Positions 33,992 to 46,014 of a stretch of 64,000 bases of DNA are shown piece after piece. Location: positions 1-64,000 of the forward strand of contig JAMAHW010000017.1 in assembly GCA_023627715.1 (NCBI GenBank), in the 5' to 3' direction. The notes beneath the pieces are model-generated. The model was not told the origin of the DNA. It saw only the letters and a program-made list of their open reading frames with translations, and did not search any database. Source of the stretch: Periconia sp. R9002. Taxonomy: Eukaryota; Ascomycota; Dothideomycetes; Pleosporales; Periconiaceae. Both the position numbers and the translations under genes were made by a program. The stretch's first letter is position 1; each line of letters opens with the position of its first letter.

Positions 33992-35649
33992 CTATTGATC
34001 GGTCGATTTTTGCATCTCTTTCAGGAGAAACATCGGAACTTTTTCCGGCCCAAAGCCATAGCGCTGGTTGATCAACATCCACTGCTGAGGCTGAACCGGC
34101 ACTTCTATATTAAGAAGTGCATCACGGAGCATCGTGTATGAATATGGGTACGCGCTGATCAATATTTCTACAACGCCTGAGTAATCCTTCATTCGCATCC
34201 CGCGTTCGATGTGGCCATATACATCGAAACGAGGGTTCGGTTTCAAGAATAAATTGACAACGTCCGAAAATCCGGCCTTCATGGCATAAAATAGCGGGTG
34301 GCGATTAGCTGCGTCGTAGAACTCGTTGGAAGGATAGGGTTGGTCAAGTAGTATTCTGCAGGCTTCCAGAGAACCGCGCGCTGCTGCATAATGAAGAGGT
34401 AAACTTCCAGACACAGTTTTCGTATCAGCAATTGCACCGTGCATCACCAGAAGCCGTACGATCGAGTCCCAGCCTCTTTGTGCAGCGATATGTAGGGTGG
34501 TGCGCCCAAGGATATCTGCTATGTAGATGACATTAGAAGCCTCGATGGCAATCATGTTCAAAATTATTGCCTCATGAGGAACTTCAGAGTCTTTGAAGGT
34601 ATCCATATATTGGTGTAGATTCGTGCGGCCCAAGCAATCCGTTCGGTGGTGGGTAAATCCTACCATGAAACGACATACGTCGTCGGGTACGAAATGTAGG
34701 CTTGACCGTGAAATATCTGGTAACTGATTGAAAACACTCATATCTTTGAATCTTCTTTCGACATCGACCTGAAGTGAAACTATCAATACATCGATAGCTT
34801 TGACTTCCGCTACCAGCAGCTGGTAGGTGTTTTCGTTGTCGTTGTCATCCCAATGTTTTGGCCCTTCAAAATGTCTTGCCACCCGGCTCAGTCTTGTCAA
34901 GTACTCGCCACAAAGGTTTTTTGATTTTTTCAATGACGCGAGTGATTCATCATAGTATTTGTCACAGATGGGACACTGCGTTGTCCATAGAAAGTTTGGT
35001 GTTGTCTGCCCGATCAATTCGTGAACCAAATCAGTGCCCAGGAAGGTCGAGGGGCTCGGGATTGTACAAGCCAATATATCCGTAGTCTCCGCTATCTCTA
35101 TTTCCAGTAGCTCATAAAAGCTGAGGAATTGAGTATATCCGGAATTTCTGAGGGCTTTTTCGAAGTCTTTCCGCTTTTCTTGATCACCAAGGAAGGGTTG
35201 GACGAGGCCTTCCCTGAGAGATTCTAGACATCTGATAGCCATCTCCATAATTTTCTGGTAGCCCAATAAGGTTCGCCTGAATTTCACAGCCTGGAGGAAA
35301 TCAGAGGAAGCTGAGGCTCCCATGGGAGTCGGATTGTCGGTAATTGACGACTGACTGGCAAGTGTATCGGCATCATGCTTCGTTCTACGACTGACACGTT
35401 GGCCCTCGGAACAAAGGAAGTCTTTGGAAATGCAACGGCTGCATTTTTCAGGCCAAACTCGCTCAACGGGAAGACACTTCTCTCAATTAGCTTTGTAAGT
35501 CTCAAAGAACCTCTCTCACAGGTCAAGCAGCTCTCGAACACACTTACTTTCTGTTTGTCCAGGCGGCATCTCTCACACTTTACAAGAGCAAGTTTCCTCC
35601 GCTTTTGCATGTGTCCATCCTGTGAGTCCCCAAAAGCAGATTCAGACAT
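33992..35649 (-). CDS. Zn2Cys6 DNA-binding domain fused to ankyrin repeats
   Basis: Predicted 528-residue protein from two exons, 35649-35548 and 35476-33992, joined in phase across a 71-bp intron. The join completes a fungal binuclear zinc cluster at about residues 25-56: Cys-x2-Cys-x6-Cys-x10-Cys-x2-Cys-x6-Cys, with CERCRLDKQKC before the loop and CSRCISKDFLC after it, preceded by a basic QKRRK. Without splicing neither half is a domain. A helical region follows (residues 95-340) with one CPIC and many charged residues. Two to three ankyrin repeats stand at about residues 350-455 (GRTTLHIAAQRGWDSIVRLL, then GSLPLHYAAARGSLEACRIL). Zn2Cys6 proteins are nuclear transcription factors; ankyrin repeats instead of the usual regulatory domain suggest control by protein binding. 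Targets are unknown. A TACCTAGGTA palindrome abuts the start codon. Confidence 0.8.
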
Positions 35650-36596
35650 ACCTAGGTAGTTTTGAAGTGTGGTTCGCGGTTGCACAGTGTCAGACAGTAG
35701 CGATGTAAATAAGTGAAATACCTGCGGCTCAGCTCGTATTAATCGCGTAGACGCACCAATCAATCAGTCCAAGATTTATTTTGACGTACGCACAGCTCGT
35801 GGTAAGTAGATTGGAATGATATACATCGCACTTCCTCGCACTTCATCGCACTTCATCGCACTTCATCGCATCGCACCTTGTCGCAGCACACCTTGTCGCA
35901 TCGCACTTCGTCGCTTCCCACTTTATCGCTTCTCACTCTGTCGCTTCCCACTTCGTCGCTTCGCACTTCGTCGCTTCCCACTTTATCGCTTCTCACTCTG
36001 TCGCTTCCCACTTCGTCGCTTCTCACTCTATCGCTTCTCACTCTATTGCTTCCCACTTCGTCGCATCGCACTTCGTCGCTTCGCATCGCACCTTGTCGTG
36101 CCGAATGCATCCGAAGGGCGAAGGAACCTCCAGCACTGGTAGCTCTAGCACACCCATAAAAAGCGCGGATGCATATAGGTCTTGTCCCGTGATGCTCGGC
36201 CGAAGCACAGTCTGCGAAGGGAAAAGTGTCCGTGGTCCATATGTAAGACCGAACTGCGTGGGTGCTTCCCCCCAACTTGTAGCAGCTTGCAGGGATTTAC
36301 ACCATGCGTACCTAGGTATGATTCGCGATCGCACTTGTCGCTCTAAAGCCTCACAGCCACCGTACTTCGAATGAACGGTTGAAGCCGTCAATTTGGTGCG
36401 CAATTGAATGAAATAGGGGGCGCTCGATAGTAAGAAAACATCCAGAACACAGACTGCCTCACCGGTCGCACATACTTTACTCGCGAGGCTTCTAGCTTCA
36501 GGTATAAGATGCAGGCCAAATTCCCAGCAAGAAAGTACGCAAATGCTCTTATCTTCACAGAAAATCTCTCCTTCCACAAAAAGTCAGTTAGGAAGC
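35650..36596. promoter_or_regulatory. Intergenic region with a minisatellite, upstream of Zn2Cys6-ANK gene
   Basis: About 950 bp between the Zn2Cys6-ANK start and the next plus-strand gene. It contains the minisatellite (35828-36098) and an exact TACCTAGGTA palindrome at 36309-36318. Another exact copy at 35649-35658 overlaps the ATG of the Zn2Cys6-ANK gene. The long open frames here are products of the repeat and are not counted as genes. Confidence 0.45.
35828..36098. repeat. Imperfect minisatellite, 10-bp then 15-bp units
   Basis: The left part (about 35828-35870) is a short array of 10-bp units CTTC(A/C)TCGCA. From about 35890 the unit becomes 15 bp, of the form TCGCTTCCCACTTCG with variable last bases (TCGCTTCTCACTCTG, TCGCTTCCCACTTTA), repeated roughly a dozen times. 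Two neighbouring 60-bp blocks (from about 35908 and 35968) are nearly identical, which suggests higher-order duplication. The repeat keeps several frames open, but these give only Ser/Leu/Thr or Arg/Phe/Cys repeats. Confidence 0.85.
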
Positions 36597-37102
36597 ATGC
36601 CTCTAGTATATACTACTCACGCTCTTGACTTTAACACCACTGCATCAAGTCTGACCAATCCTCCATCCATATCTATATCCAGTGCCACCACCCCACCGCC
36701 ACAACCCCCAACCATCTCTTTCCCATCAGACCCTCCCACTCTGACAATTGCCTTCGGCATCCTCGGTGTCTTTCTCGCCTTCATCGGTATCGTCATCGCC
36801 GCTCTCCAATTGCGCCACATGTACCGCCGCAAGAAGCTTCTTCTCTTTGCATCTGAACTCTATACTCTCAGTCAGGTATGTCTCCCCAACTCCAAAATCG
36901 CACATACTGAGTTGGAGTATATCTCTGACGGCTTTCGGTGCATTAGCTGCCGACTCCCCCAGCTCCGGCTGAGGACTCGCATGATAGTAATCAGGAGCAA
37001 GGAGCAGAGCCTGAACGTCCCGAGAAGTGTGGGGTCAAGCCGGAGAGAAGGTGTAGTAGCATGACGCTATGTGAGGACACCGCTGGGAAGAGTGAGACGT
37101 GA
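36597..37102 (+). CDS. Small single-TM hypothetical protein
   Basis: Predicted 144-residue protein from two exons, 36597-36875 and 36947-37102. A Ser/Thr/Pro-rich N-terminus is followed by one strong membrane segment (about residues 50-72, TIAFGILGVFLAFIGIVIAA) and a basic stop-transfer RRKK, giving an N-out topology. The 71-bp intron (GTATGT...CATTAG) leads into a Pro/Glu-rich tail that ends in a normal stop; the unspliced frame is also open, so splicing is an inference. An in-frame ATG at 36543 would add 18 residues. No family recognised, and moderate doubt that it is a gene. Confidence 0.42.
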
Positions 37103-37871
37103 GGGAATGGAAAAATACTCCTGTGTGCACGTCCGCAGCCTGTACGTTGTAGATAGAAGAAAAGTGGAGGTGGGAGGAAATAGAAGTGAGGTGTGATCAG
37201 TCACACCAGGTATGTTAATTGGCAGCACCTTCCTATCTCCTGTGACCTCACGACGTCAGAAGTTGGTGTTGAAAAAGCACGACAGCTACCAGTGTCATAG
37301 AAATTTCAAGTAATGCATCACAGTACCTAGTTCCATAATAATGTAAGACCGGCCACCTTTTTCTGTCGCTCATTGTTTTTTTTTTTTTTTTTGTGTAGGA
37401 AGAGACCCTTCTAACAGTACGAAAACAAAACAAAACAGTTACTTATAGAACTTGAAGTATCTCTTTCTTCTAAACCAATAAGTTGGAAACATAAATGCTA
37501 GCAAGGAGATTCTGCGTTGATGCCCTGCATACATACATACAGTGCTACCAGACTCGAGGTTATGTATGGATTTAGCATGTGACCCACATGGGTAGTCCCT
37601 GCAGATGAGTGGTCGGATGATGTCAATGCACGCCCGCATCCGAAAAGGGGAATGGCCAACACAGCGCGTCGCAAACAACACAACACTGATTACAGCGTCA
37701 ACACACACACACATATTTACATACCACTGTGCGACCACCGCCCTCTCCACCACCAGCACCACGTGTGCCACACACTATCCCTTGCAGCAATTGGCACTTC
37801 GCTTCAGTAACAATCCCTACATCCTCCTCGGCGCTCGAATTCCTTGCATAGGCTACCTCCGAACAGCCTCC
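37103..37871. other. Intergenic region
   Basis: 769 bp between two plus-strand genes, with a T run at about 37377-37392 and a short CACACACACA tract near 37702. It should contain the promoter of the next gene; nothing else is recognised. Confidence 0.5.
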
Positions 37872-39401
37872 ATGCCGAGGGGCAAGCGGACCCAGAAAGC
37901 CACCCAAAATGTGGCAGTGGACGTAGTGGAAGTAGTGGACGATAGTACGCAAGAGAACCATGAGAAATTGGAACACATAGAACAGAATATACAAATACAT
38001 GAGGAAACGCGCATGGAAGTGGACGCGGAGGAGCCAGATGCAGCCGCTGCACCCGTCACACGAGCATCCAAATTCAAAGAAGCGACCATGAACTCTACAA
38101 ACTCTATACGCCCTCCGCCTGATGAGCAGTGGGCAGAATTGGGGATCGATCATCTGCTTGATGGTTTTCATAAAGAGAACAACGCGCCGCCTTCGTTAAA
38201 CATTCCTCGAAAAAGCGTATCCCGAACTCCTTCTGGGTCCACCGTGCCGACTGCTTCCATTTCTGATACTGGTGCATCGACTAAGGCCTCGAGCACCTCT
38301 ACAAATCACGAAGGAACCTTTGGACGCTTTTCCCGTGCAGTAGCATCCTTTTTCCAGGGCGGCTCATTCTCATCCCTTGGGAAACGCAAAGCCGGAAATG
38401 AAACCGCGGAGAAGGGCCCAAATAATGCAGCGGGACCCTCACAGAAAAGTGCTGGCGCCGAAGTAGATAGAGGGGATGCAAAGGAACGCGCCGAAGCTGC
38501 GTACGCCGAAGCCATGGCCAGGGGTCTTCTTCCCGCGCCCAAAGTTTTCGTGCGACCAGTCGCGAGGGCTCGAACGCAGGATGTTCCTCGTAAGTCGTCA
38601 TACCCTCTGAATCCCCCTCCCTTAAGCAATACTCATCTACACCAAAAACTCGTCCTTTCAGCCGCGGATAACTAACACGCCACTGCAGCTCATTCAACAC
38701 CGCGCATAATCGCCCACACACCAGGCTCTTCGGCCCTTAGCGTCCCGCGCACGCCAACCCTCTACCAATCCCCCTCAAAGAAAGACCTTCAGCGTCAAAA
38801 GAAACTCACAAAGCGCGTGTCGGACCTCGAATACAAGCTCGCAGAAGCCCGCAAAGAACTCGCGTTGACCCTTTCCTCCGAGAACGCCCCTCCGGTGCCT
38901 TCCATCCCCTCCGACATCCTCTCCCCACCCAAAACCGATCCCCCTGCCCCCATGAAACTCTTCTGGCACGACGACAAAAGCGACGTCTCGGACCACCCAA
39001 ACGATACCACCAACCCCTCCTCGACCGGCAAAATCGTCAAAAAGCGCAAAGCAAGAGGACAGTCCGAGGGCGACGACGACTATAAACCCGTTCCCACCGA
39101 CTCGGACTTCTCGCACGAGAGCAGAGCAAGCAGCCCGAGAGACTCTAAGCGACCAAAGTCCACACCGTCGAAACTGAAACGGAAGTCCTCGTCGCGGTCT
39201 ATCAAGAAGAATAAACCAGCGAAAGGCAAGGAGAACGGCGAGGTCGAAGAGATGGAGCTGGTCAAGGAAGATGTTGTCATTGTGGTGCCCGATGCCCGCG
39301 TCGGCGTCCCTCCTATCCCGGCTATCCCCCTCGATGTTAATGGCAAGCGGGTCACGCCGAGGAAGGATGAGTATGGCGGGTTGGAGCACGAGATGTTTTG
39401 A
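37872..39401 (+). CDS. Hypothetical basic, coiled-coil nuclear protein
   Basis: Predicted 476-residue protein from two exons, 37872-38589 and 38689-39401, with a 99-bp intron (GTAAGT...CTGCAG) inside a split Pro codon. It begins MPRGKRTQKATQ. The first half is disordered and acidic with FGRFSRAVASFFQGGSFSSL and a GKRKAGNE nuclear-localisation-like site. After the intron come RIIAHTPGSSALSVPRTPTL and YQSPSKKDLQRQKKL, and a short coiled coil (KRVSDLEYKLAEARKELALT, about residues 275-295). The C-terminal part has several Lys/Arg clusters (KIVKKRKARGQ, SKLKRKSSSRSIKKNKPAK). Composition suggests a chromatin- or RNA-associated nuclear protein. I cannot name the family. Confidence 0.68.
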
Positions 39402-40197
39402 GTCTTCTGTTTTTTCTCGAATGATATTGTTACGGCCGTTTTTTTGTGCGTATGTACCTATCTGGGAATTCTTGTTTTCTTTGGGAACGAGACGGAGGAG
39501 GGGTTGAATTTTGTATATAGCAGGAAAAGCTTGGGGAGTCTGCTCCCCTATCCCCACTATCATGTTTTCATCATGTCCCCATGTCCCACTCTCCCTTTTG
39601 GTTTGTGTATGGGTGTATGGGTGTGTGGGTGTTTTGTTTTCATGTAATGAATCTCTTTACTGTAGGCCAGGCCAGGTCAGCAGTGGACCTTACTTACTTT
39701 ACCTGAATAACATACTTTTACCTTCTTACCTAGGTACTGAAATGTGTACAAACGATTCTTTCCTCTTTTTCCCCTCCCCCGGTCCCTGATGTACTTCCCT
39801 CCTCTCTTCTCTTCTCTTCGCGGCGGCCCTCGGTAGATCTACCTACCCAAGTATGTACGTAGCCGTAGTACAGCGAGGTTGGATCATTCTCCTTATCCCC
39901 ATCCCTATTCGCATTCGCGTTTGTATTTGGTATTTGTATTTGTATTCACGGCGGATGGTGTACTGCGGTGCAGTCGCCACTGTTGCAAGATGTATGCCAT
40001 TGATAGAAGTGTGTGTCTGTGTGTGTGTGTGGCTGGGGAAACGAAAACGGTCAAGAAAGGAAGGACAATTGGCAAAAGCGAGTGATCTGTATAGCTGAGG
40101 TGAGGGGAGGCAGAGGGTGGGAAGGGGAGGAGACGTGGGCGGGATACAGTATCTATCCTCTCCATGTTAGATGTGATACGATCTAGATCTAACTTAG

Positions 40198-40233
<36 letters not shown>

Positions 40234-40517
40234 CTCCACGGGGGGAATAAATCGGTCGTTGTGAGAGTGAGAGAGAAAAAGGGGGTGAATGAAACCCCAA
40301 TCGTCTTCGATATATAAATTTCCAATAAAAGACGAAAGAGAGAAAAAAAAGCTAAGTTGGAGAGAGATAAAAAGACGACCCACCCCCCTTTCCCCCCAAG
40401 GCCCCATTCGCTATTCCATTCAAAACAACAAAAAGCCAACATCAAGAGAGGCGTCACCCACCACCCCCTTTCCAATAAAGTGGACCAAGAAGGAAATAAA
40501 AAATTGGCTACTATGCG
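39402..40517. other. Convergent intergenic region with simple repeats
   Basis: 1.1 kb between converging genes. It carries an exact TACCTAGGTA palindrome at 39727-39736, a short TG tract near 40014-40031 and a 32-bp AC microsatellite at 40200-40231. No gene is supported. Confidence 0.55.
40200..40231. repeat. (AC)16 microsatellite
   Basis: Uninterrupted AC dinucleotide run of about 32 bp in the 3' flank of the formin gene. Seen directly. Confidence 0.95.
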
Positions 40518-43500
40518 TTATTCCGCTTCCTCCCCTTCTTCTGCATCGCCCTCGGTCCGCGCTTTCTTACGCGCTTGCTCCGGACTCGGCGGACTGACAA
40601 TCGTAATGGGCGTCGTGGCACCTCCCGTACCCTCCTCTGCTTCTCCCAAGTCGCCACCAGACATGACGCTTCCTCTTCTTTCTTCTCCGGGGCCGCCGAG
40701 CACCATGCCCTCGGGAATAGCCGACGGACTCATTAACCCACCATCGTCGCTCCGCGCGGTACTGGCATTGCTCACCGTGCTGCCACCTTGCTGCCTCCTC
40801 CGCCTTCGTTCCTGCCGTTCTGAATCCGCGTTATCGCGACGTCTGCGCATCGCGAGCGTGCCATCCTTGGGCACTGCCGAGATGCTACCTTGGAGACCGT
40901 GAAGCATGGCGGCCGCGCGGTCCGCTACATCCGTGTTGGTAGGCGAAGTCACGGAACCGCCATCGACGCTCTCGCTGCCTTCGCTCGTAGGGCTGAGAAG
41001 CCCGACCTTGCCACCGTTTGCGCCGTCCGCGCTGCCTTCGCCGTTTTTGACGTTGATGCCGATTTCGGGCATTTTCTGGCCTGACGCCACGCGGACGCGA
41101 TGGCGATCTTTGAGTAGGGCTCGTCTGCGGCGCTCGCGCTCGTCTTTTGCTTCGGGTTTGGCGTCGCGGAGTTTCTTGAGGAGGTCGTCGATTGCTTCGG
41201 TGCTGGCAGGGGAGCGAGGTCCAGAGTCGCCGGCAAGGGCCGATGGTGATAGGGGGTTGTTGTGTTTTTTGCGGATGTTGGCTTCGTTGCGGCGGTGCTG
41301 TTCTTCGAGAGCCAAGTTCTTGTCTCTGGATTTCTGGGGAAGTCGTTAGCATGGTTATTGTAGCAGGATGTTGCAATACGGTAGTGGAGTAGTGATTTTG
41401 CGAAACCTGATTGGTAACCACCATAACAGGCTGGCGATTTGATAGAGAAGCAAAGTAAAGAAAACGTACCTTCCACTCCACGACGAAGTTAGCCAGCTTA
41501 GCAAAGAAATCGCGTCGCGAGCTTTCGTCCTGTGGGTCTTCTCCGTAGAAAGCAATGATGTCCGAGTACTGCTTTTGCATGTCTTCCAAGAACACTTGGA
41601 GTTGCTCCGCTTTCCGCCGCGCCTCCTTCATGCTTCTCTGTACCACAATGGCAACTTTGTCTTCGGGGTGGAACTTGGTGGGGTCGGAAAGGTTTCCTGC
41701 ATCAAGCGACATTTGCACGTTCTTGATGTTGTCAATGTACTTCTTCGCGTCGGTCTGGAGCTGTTCAACGTTGATCTTCTGCGCTGTTACGACACCACCG
41801 ATTTCCTCGGTGAAGCCTTCCCAGCCCGGATATTGCTGTCTAACAATTCGCTCAACGAGATCGGCAAAGGTCGATTCGTTCTTATCGTCCTTCAGCATTC
41901 CCAATCGGGACAGAGTAGACAACTTGAAACCCGTCGCTTGTTTGTTGGCATCGTTCATGAAATTACCAATATCGAGAATGAGACCTAGGACAGAAATCAG
42001 GCTGGTGGAGCTCCGCAGGCTGTCTGCGACGCGAGTAATCTCGAGAAGCTTATTAGAGATTTCGTCATATTCCTGTTCGTAAGTGCGTGTTAGCGACAAT
42101 GCCCTCATGCGCCCTCTCCAATAGTGATGCAACTCGTAGGCTGTGTATAGGTAAATCTGATCTTCTCTTGTGAGCTCGTTGGGATCTTGCTCCCGTTTGC
42201 TGTCGGCAGCGTTAGGGCCAGTCCAGTCCTTGGAGTAGGGGGCCATGAGCTTGGCGACGTTGTCGGGAATGTCGCAAAGCTCGTTCTTCTGCAAGAACTC
42301 CACAACGACCGGGTCATCCAGAATTTTGTTGTCGCAATGAATGATCATTCGAACGACTTCCTCAACAGAAAGCGCAGAGTGCTTGGCCATACTGATTTGG
42401 AAGTTTTGCATAAGATCTCTTGAGATGATTTGCTTCTTCTCGTCCTTCTTTGAAGACTTTTTGCCAATAGCCTTGATTTCCTTGGCCATGAACAGCTTTT
42501 CGACTTCGTCCAGTACACCCTTCTTGGACAATTCGCGGTACTTTTCTTCTTTCTCCTCTGAACTTGCGCCATGAGTAGCCCAGACGGTAGTTGACGGTGA
42601 ATCGACCTTGTCCCAGTGCAGAGCCTTGAGTTTCCTTTTCGGGCGGGGCCCGCTCATGTTTGTCGTAGGAGTGCTGGAGAGGGCGGTCTTGGGCAAGAAT
42701 CCAGGTCCCCTCGCACCGGGCATTGGAGGAGGTGGCGGTGGAGGAGGCATGCCATTGATCTGGCCAGGCATAGGAGGTGGCGGAGGAATACCAGGAGCCA
42801 TACCAGGCATGGGAGGTGGAGGTGGTATACCTGGCGCAGCCGGAAATCCAAGTTGGCCAGGCGGAGGAGGCGGCGGTGGTGGTGGAGGAGGTCCATTAAC
42901 ATTAGTGCCGGGCATAGGCGGCGGGGGAGGAATATTAGAAGGAAATCCAAGCTGGCCTGGAGGCGGGGGTGGTGGTGGTGGTGGGGGTGGAGGAGGAGCT
43001 GCAGAGGTCCCTTCATCATTCGTTGGTTTCTCATCGTCTTCATCGGGGTTAGCAGTTTTGACTTTGGAGTTAATCTCATCCAAAAGTTCGGCCGGTGGTC
43101 GCGGAGGCCCGCCAGCCTTGGGCTTGTGCAATTGAATGAGTCTGGGCTTCTCAATGATAGCATCGTCGTCGTCATTCTCATCATCTTCTGGGATATCAAC
43201 CATGGAATCTTCTTCGCCTTCGGCACCGTCGCCTCCCACAGGTTTCCTTCGGACGACACCGCTTTTGGCTCTTGAGGATCCCAGGGAGTTGGGATCGACC
43301 CCACTGAATTGTTCTGGCCCTTGACCAACGTTGCCATCCATCTTCTCTCGAAGTTCTCGGAGTTTCTCACTGGGCTGTATCTGGTTCAGATTCCTGCCTT
43401 CGAGCGTTGCCTGTGTCTTGGCTCTCTGCAGTTGAACCTCGAGTCTGTTCATCAGATTTTCGCGATCCAAAATGCCTTGCATTTGCGTAGGGTCTGTCGC

Positions 43501-46014
43501 GCCAAGACCATCTTTACCACTTTTCTTTGCAGCAGAAGCAGCAACATCTTGCGCATCTCGCAGCATCAGGTATAACTCACGAGTTTCCAGTTCGTTTCTT
43601 TGCAGTTCTTGAGCGCGTATTCTCTGGATCTCGGCCAATTCTGATTTCATTTGATCGATCTGCCTGGTGCGGACAGCGAGGATGTTTTCTTGTTCCGCGA
43701 GCTGCTTCTGAAGCTTCTGCACTAGACCATCCGCGCCCAGCTCAAGCTGAGCCTTCATCTCATCACGTTCGGCGATAGCTGAATCGGCAATCTGTCGGAC
43801 TTCGATCGCTTCATCCCGAACCTGGCGAGCTTCGCTATCCGTGTAGAGCTTGTCCAACAGAGACTGTACAGTGAAGTTCAGACTCTGCTTGAGATCCATA
43901 TCAGGCAATCGACGGTCCATGGCAACATAGCTGAGCATTGAGTCTACGAGCTGAAACATCTTCAGTCGATCTTCACCATCGGTATCTCGAACAATAAGCA
44001 AATGTTGCATGGCAGAAACGAAATAATCCTGGGCCCGAGTGTTGTTGAGCTTGCTCGAGATGGCGTCTGCAATTTGGATAGGGTCGTTGAGGTCCTTGAC
44101 TTCACCCTCAACGCCATCGGTCATGGAACTGTTCTCACGTTCCAAGTAATCCTCGTAATCGATAGCTTCGTTGTTCAGGTATCGCTCGATCTGTTTGTCA
44201 ATGACTTCATATTGAAACCCCTCCATCTTTTGGAAGATGCGCTTGATACCGCATCCCGTGAATTGCGCTCGGATATGCATCCTCAAAGGCAGATCGCGCT
44301 GCGGAGCGTCGACAACCATATTGATGAGGAAGAGTGTCGCGATGGCGTATTCCATGAGCAAGTTCTCTACACCAATGCCTCCACTCCGAACTTCATCTGA
44401 CGCACCCACCATGGAGCCCATCTTGCCACGGCCGTCGACGGTAACCTCCACGACACGCATCCAGGCGTCGAACCTTCCGTTCTCTCCATATTGGGCTTTG
44501 AGCGTGTCGAGAGCCTGCAACACCTTCTCGTGCCCTGCACCATCGCCCCAGTGGCACAGGAAAGTCAACACATCAGATGTGAGTTTTCTTGTATTGATCC
44601 TTGAGGAGATGAGAGAGCTAGCAAGGGCCTGGATGATGGAGGGATGGGCCAACGCATTATCTGCTCCATATTTGTTGTTCATCAGAGCTTTCAAGCACTT
44701 GATGATTTCGTATTCCCTCTCTGCATCGTTTTCGCGTGAAGGCATCGCGTTTGGCGGTGGGGCGGGACCCTGTCCTTTCCTGCGGTTGATCTTGGTCAAG
44801 ACGTTGGTTAATGCGATCTGACCCTGTGCCTCGATGAACCCCCGCACCCAGGCGATGGGCTGGGTTCGTAGACTGATCTCCAAACTCGACATTTGCTTGA
44901 GGGTAATAGAATTGTCCATGACCTTTTTCACGTACCACTCGGGCGAACCCTCCTCTTCTGCCCTTGCCAGAATATCAACATTTGACCCTCCCACGTACGT
45001 ACTTCGGTATGTTTGTCGCTTCTTCTCTTCGTGCTTCAACTCAGCCAATTTGTCTTGATATACCAATGTCCATTTTTTATCGATCTTGTACGCCTCCATC
45101 TGCCGACGAGCCTGCTCAGGCAGACTCTTCCATCCTCTCTTCACCATGAGATTCATAAACTCTTGCTCGACGATATGATCGGGGGGTCTTTGTATGGCGG
45201 CGCCATTTTGCTGAAAGGAGGAAGTGGAGGAGAAGGTCGACGGTGACTGGTTGCCCTGGGGGAGGAGATGGCGGTGTGAATCGCGGGGGGTGGACACGGC
45301 CGTAGGGAGGAGGCTTCCTGCATCGAGACCGATGGAGGAAAATGTAGATTGGGAGGGGTTCTGGGCCATGTAGACATTGGAACCGCGGGTTTTTGAGTCG
45401 TTGGAGTAGACGCTGGCTTGGTCGGAGGAGGTGCGGGTGTTGTTGGACGAATCGGTGCCGGCGTACGATGGATAGCCATTGCTAGATCTGCCAACGGCCC
45501 CCCATTGCTGAATTGACACGCCTCTATCGCCGGGCTGGCTCGAGGCCATGGCTTCGCTTCGCTGCGTGTGCGGCGGGACGCGCGGCGGCGCCGACGGTGC
45601 CGGCTGGTATGTGACCTGTGGCATTTTGGAGGCGTCGAATATGGGATACTGGTGGAAGTCGGCGCCCGACTGGTTCAGGTGATGAGGTTGCAGCGAGTCT
45701 CCACCGCGTATGCTGTGGTTGGTAACGGAGGCGTTGGGTGGGGGAGGCCGTCCGTCGGCAGTTTGTTCGAAAGGTATGGAGGAGTAAACACCGGCCTGCA
45801 TGGCCAGACCAGGCTCAATGGCCATGGAGACGGGGCGGTCTACCGAGACGACGGAGCTGCTATGCCGGTGATGGCGCGATGACTGCGAGCCTTGGGCGCT
45901 CCCAGGGGGACTGTGGGTGGATTGGTGAGCTTCATTGCCGGCGGCCTTGTCCTTGTCCTTGTGCAGCCGCCTGCCAAAGAATTTGCCGGCGGAGCTCTGC
46001 CTGCCTGTGGACAT
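40518..46014 (-). CDS. sepA: Formin, SepA/Bni1 type
   Basis: Diaphanous-related formin that nucleates and elongates actin cables for polarised hyphal growth and septation. Two exons, 46014-41470 and 41333-40518, give 1786 residues; the 136-bp intron ends in CCCCAG and joins FVVEWK to KSRDKNLALEEQ. Order: Ser/Gln-rich N-terminus; GTPase-binding/FH3 region (about residues 280-700, from EQEFMNLMVKRGWKSLPEQA); coiled coil (about 730-820); FH1 with Pro runs of up to about 14 and GQLGFP/PPPPMPG spacers (about 1000-1100); FH2 from KRKLKALHWDKVD (about 1125-1515); and a DAD-like autoinhibitory element IDDLLKKLRDA followed by RERRRRALLKDRHR (about 1550-1585). The start is the ATG at 46014; the frame opens slightly upstream without an ATG. 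Length and order match A. nidulans SepA. Confidence 0.94.

Noticed and set aside
35853..36275. Open frames of 93-140 codons across the minisatellite on both strands
   Set aside because: They arise from repeat units whose length is divisible by three or shifts between frames; products are simple Ser/Leu/Thr or Asp/Glu/Arg repeats.
42608..43370. Long frames of Gly/Trp/Arg or His/Leu/Pro repeats inside the formin FH1 region
   Set aside because: Shadows of the polyproline-coding DNA.
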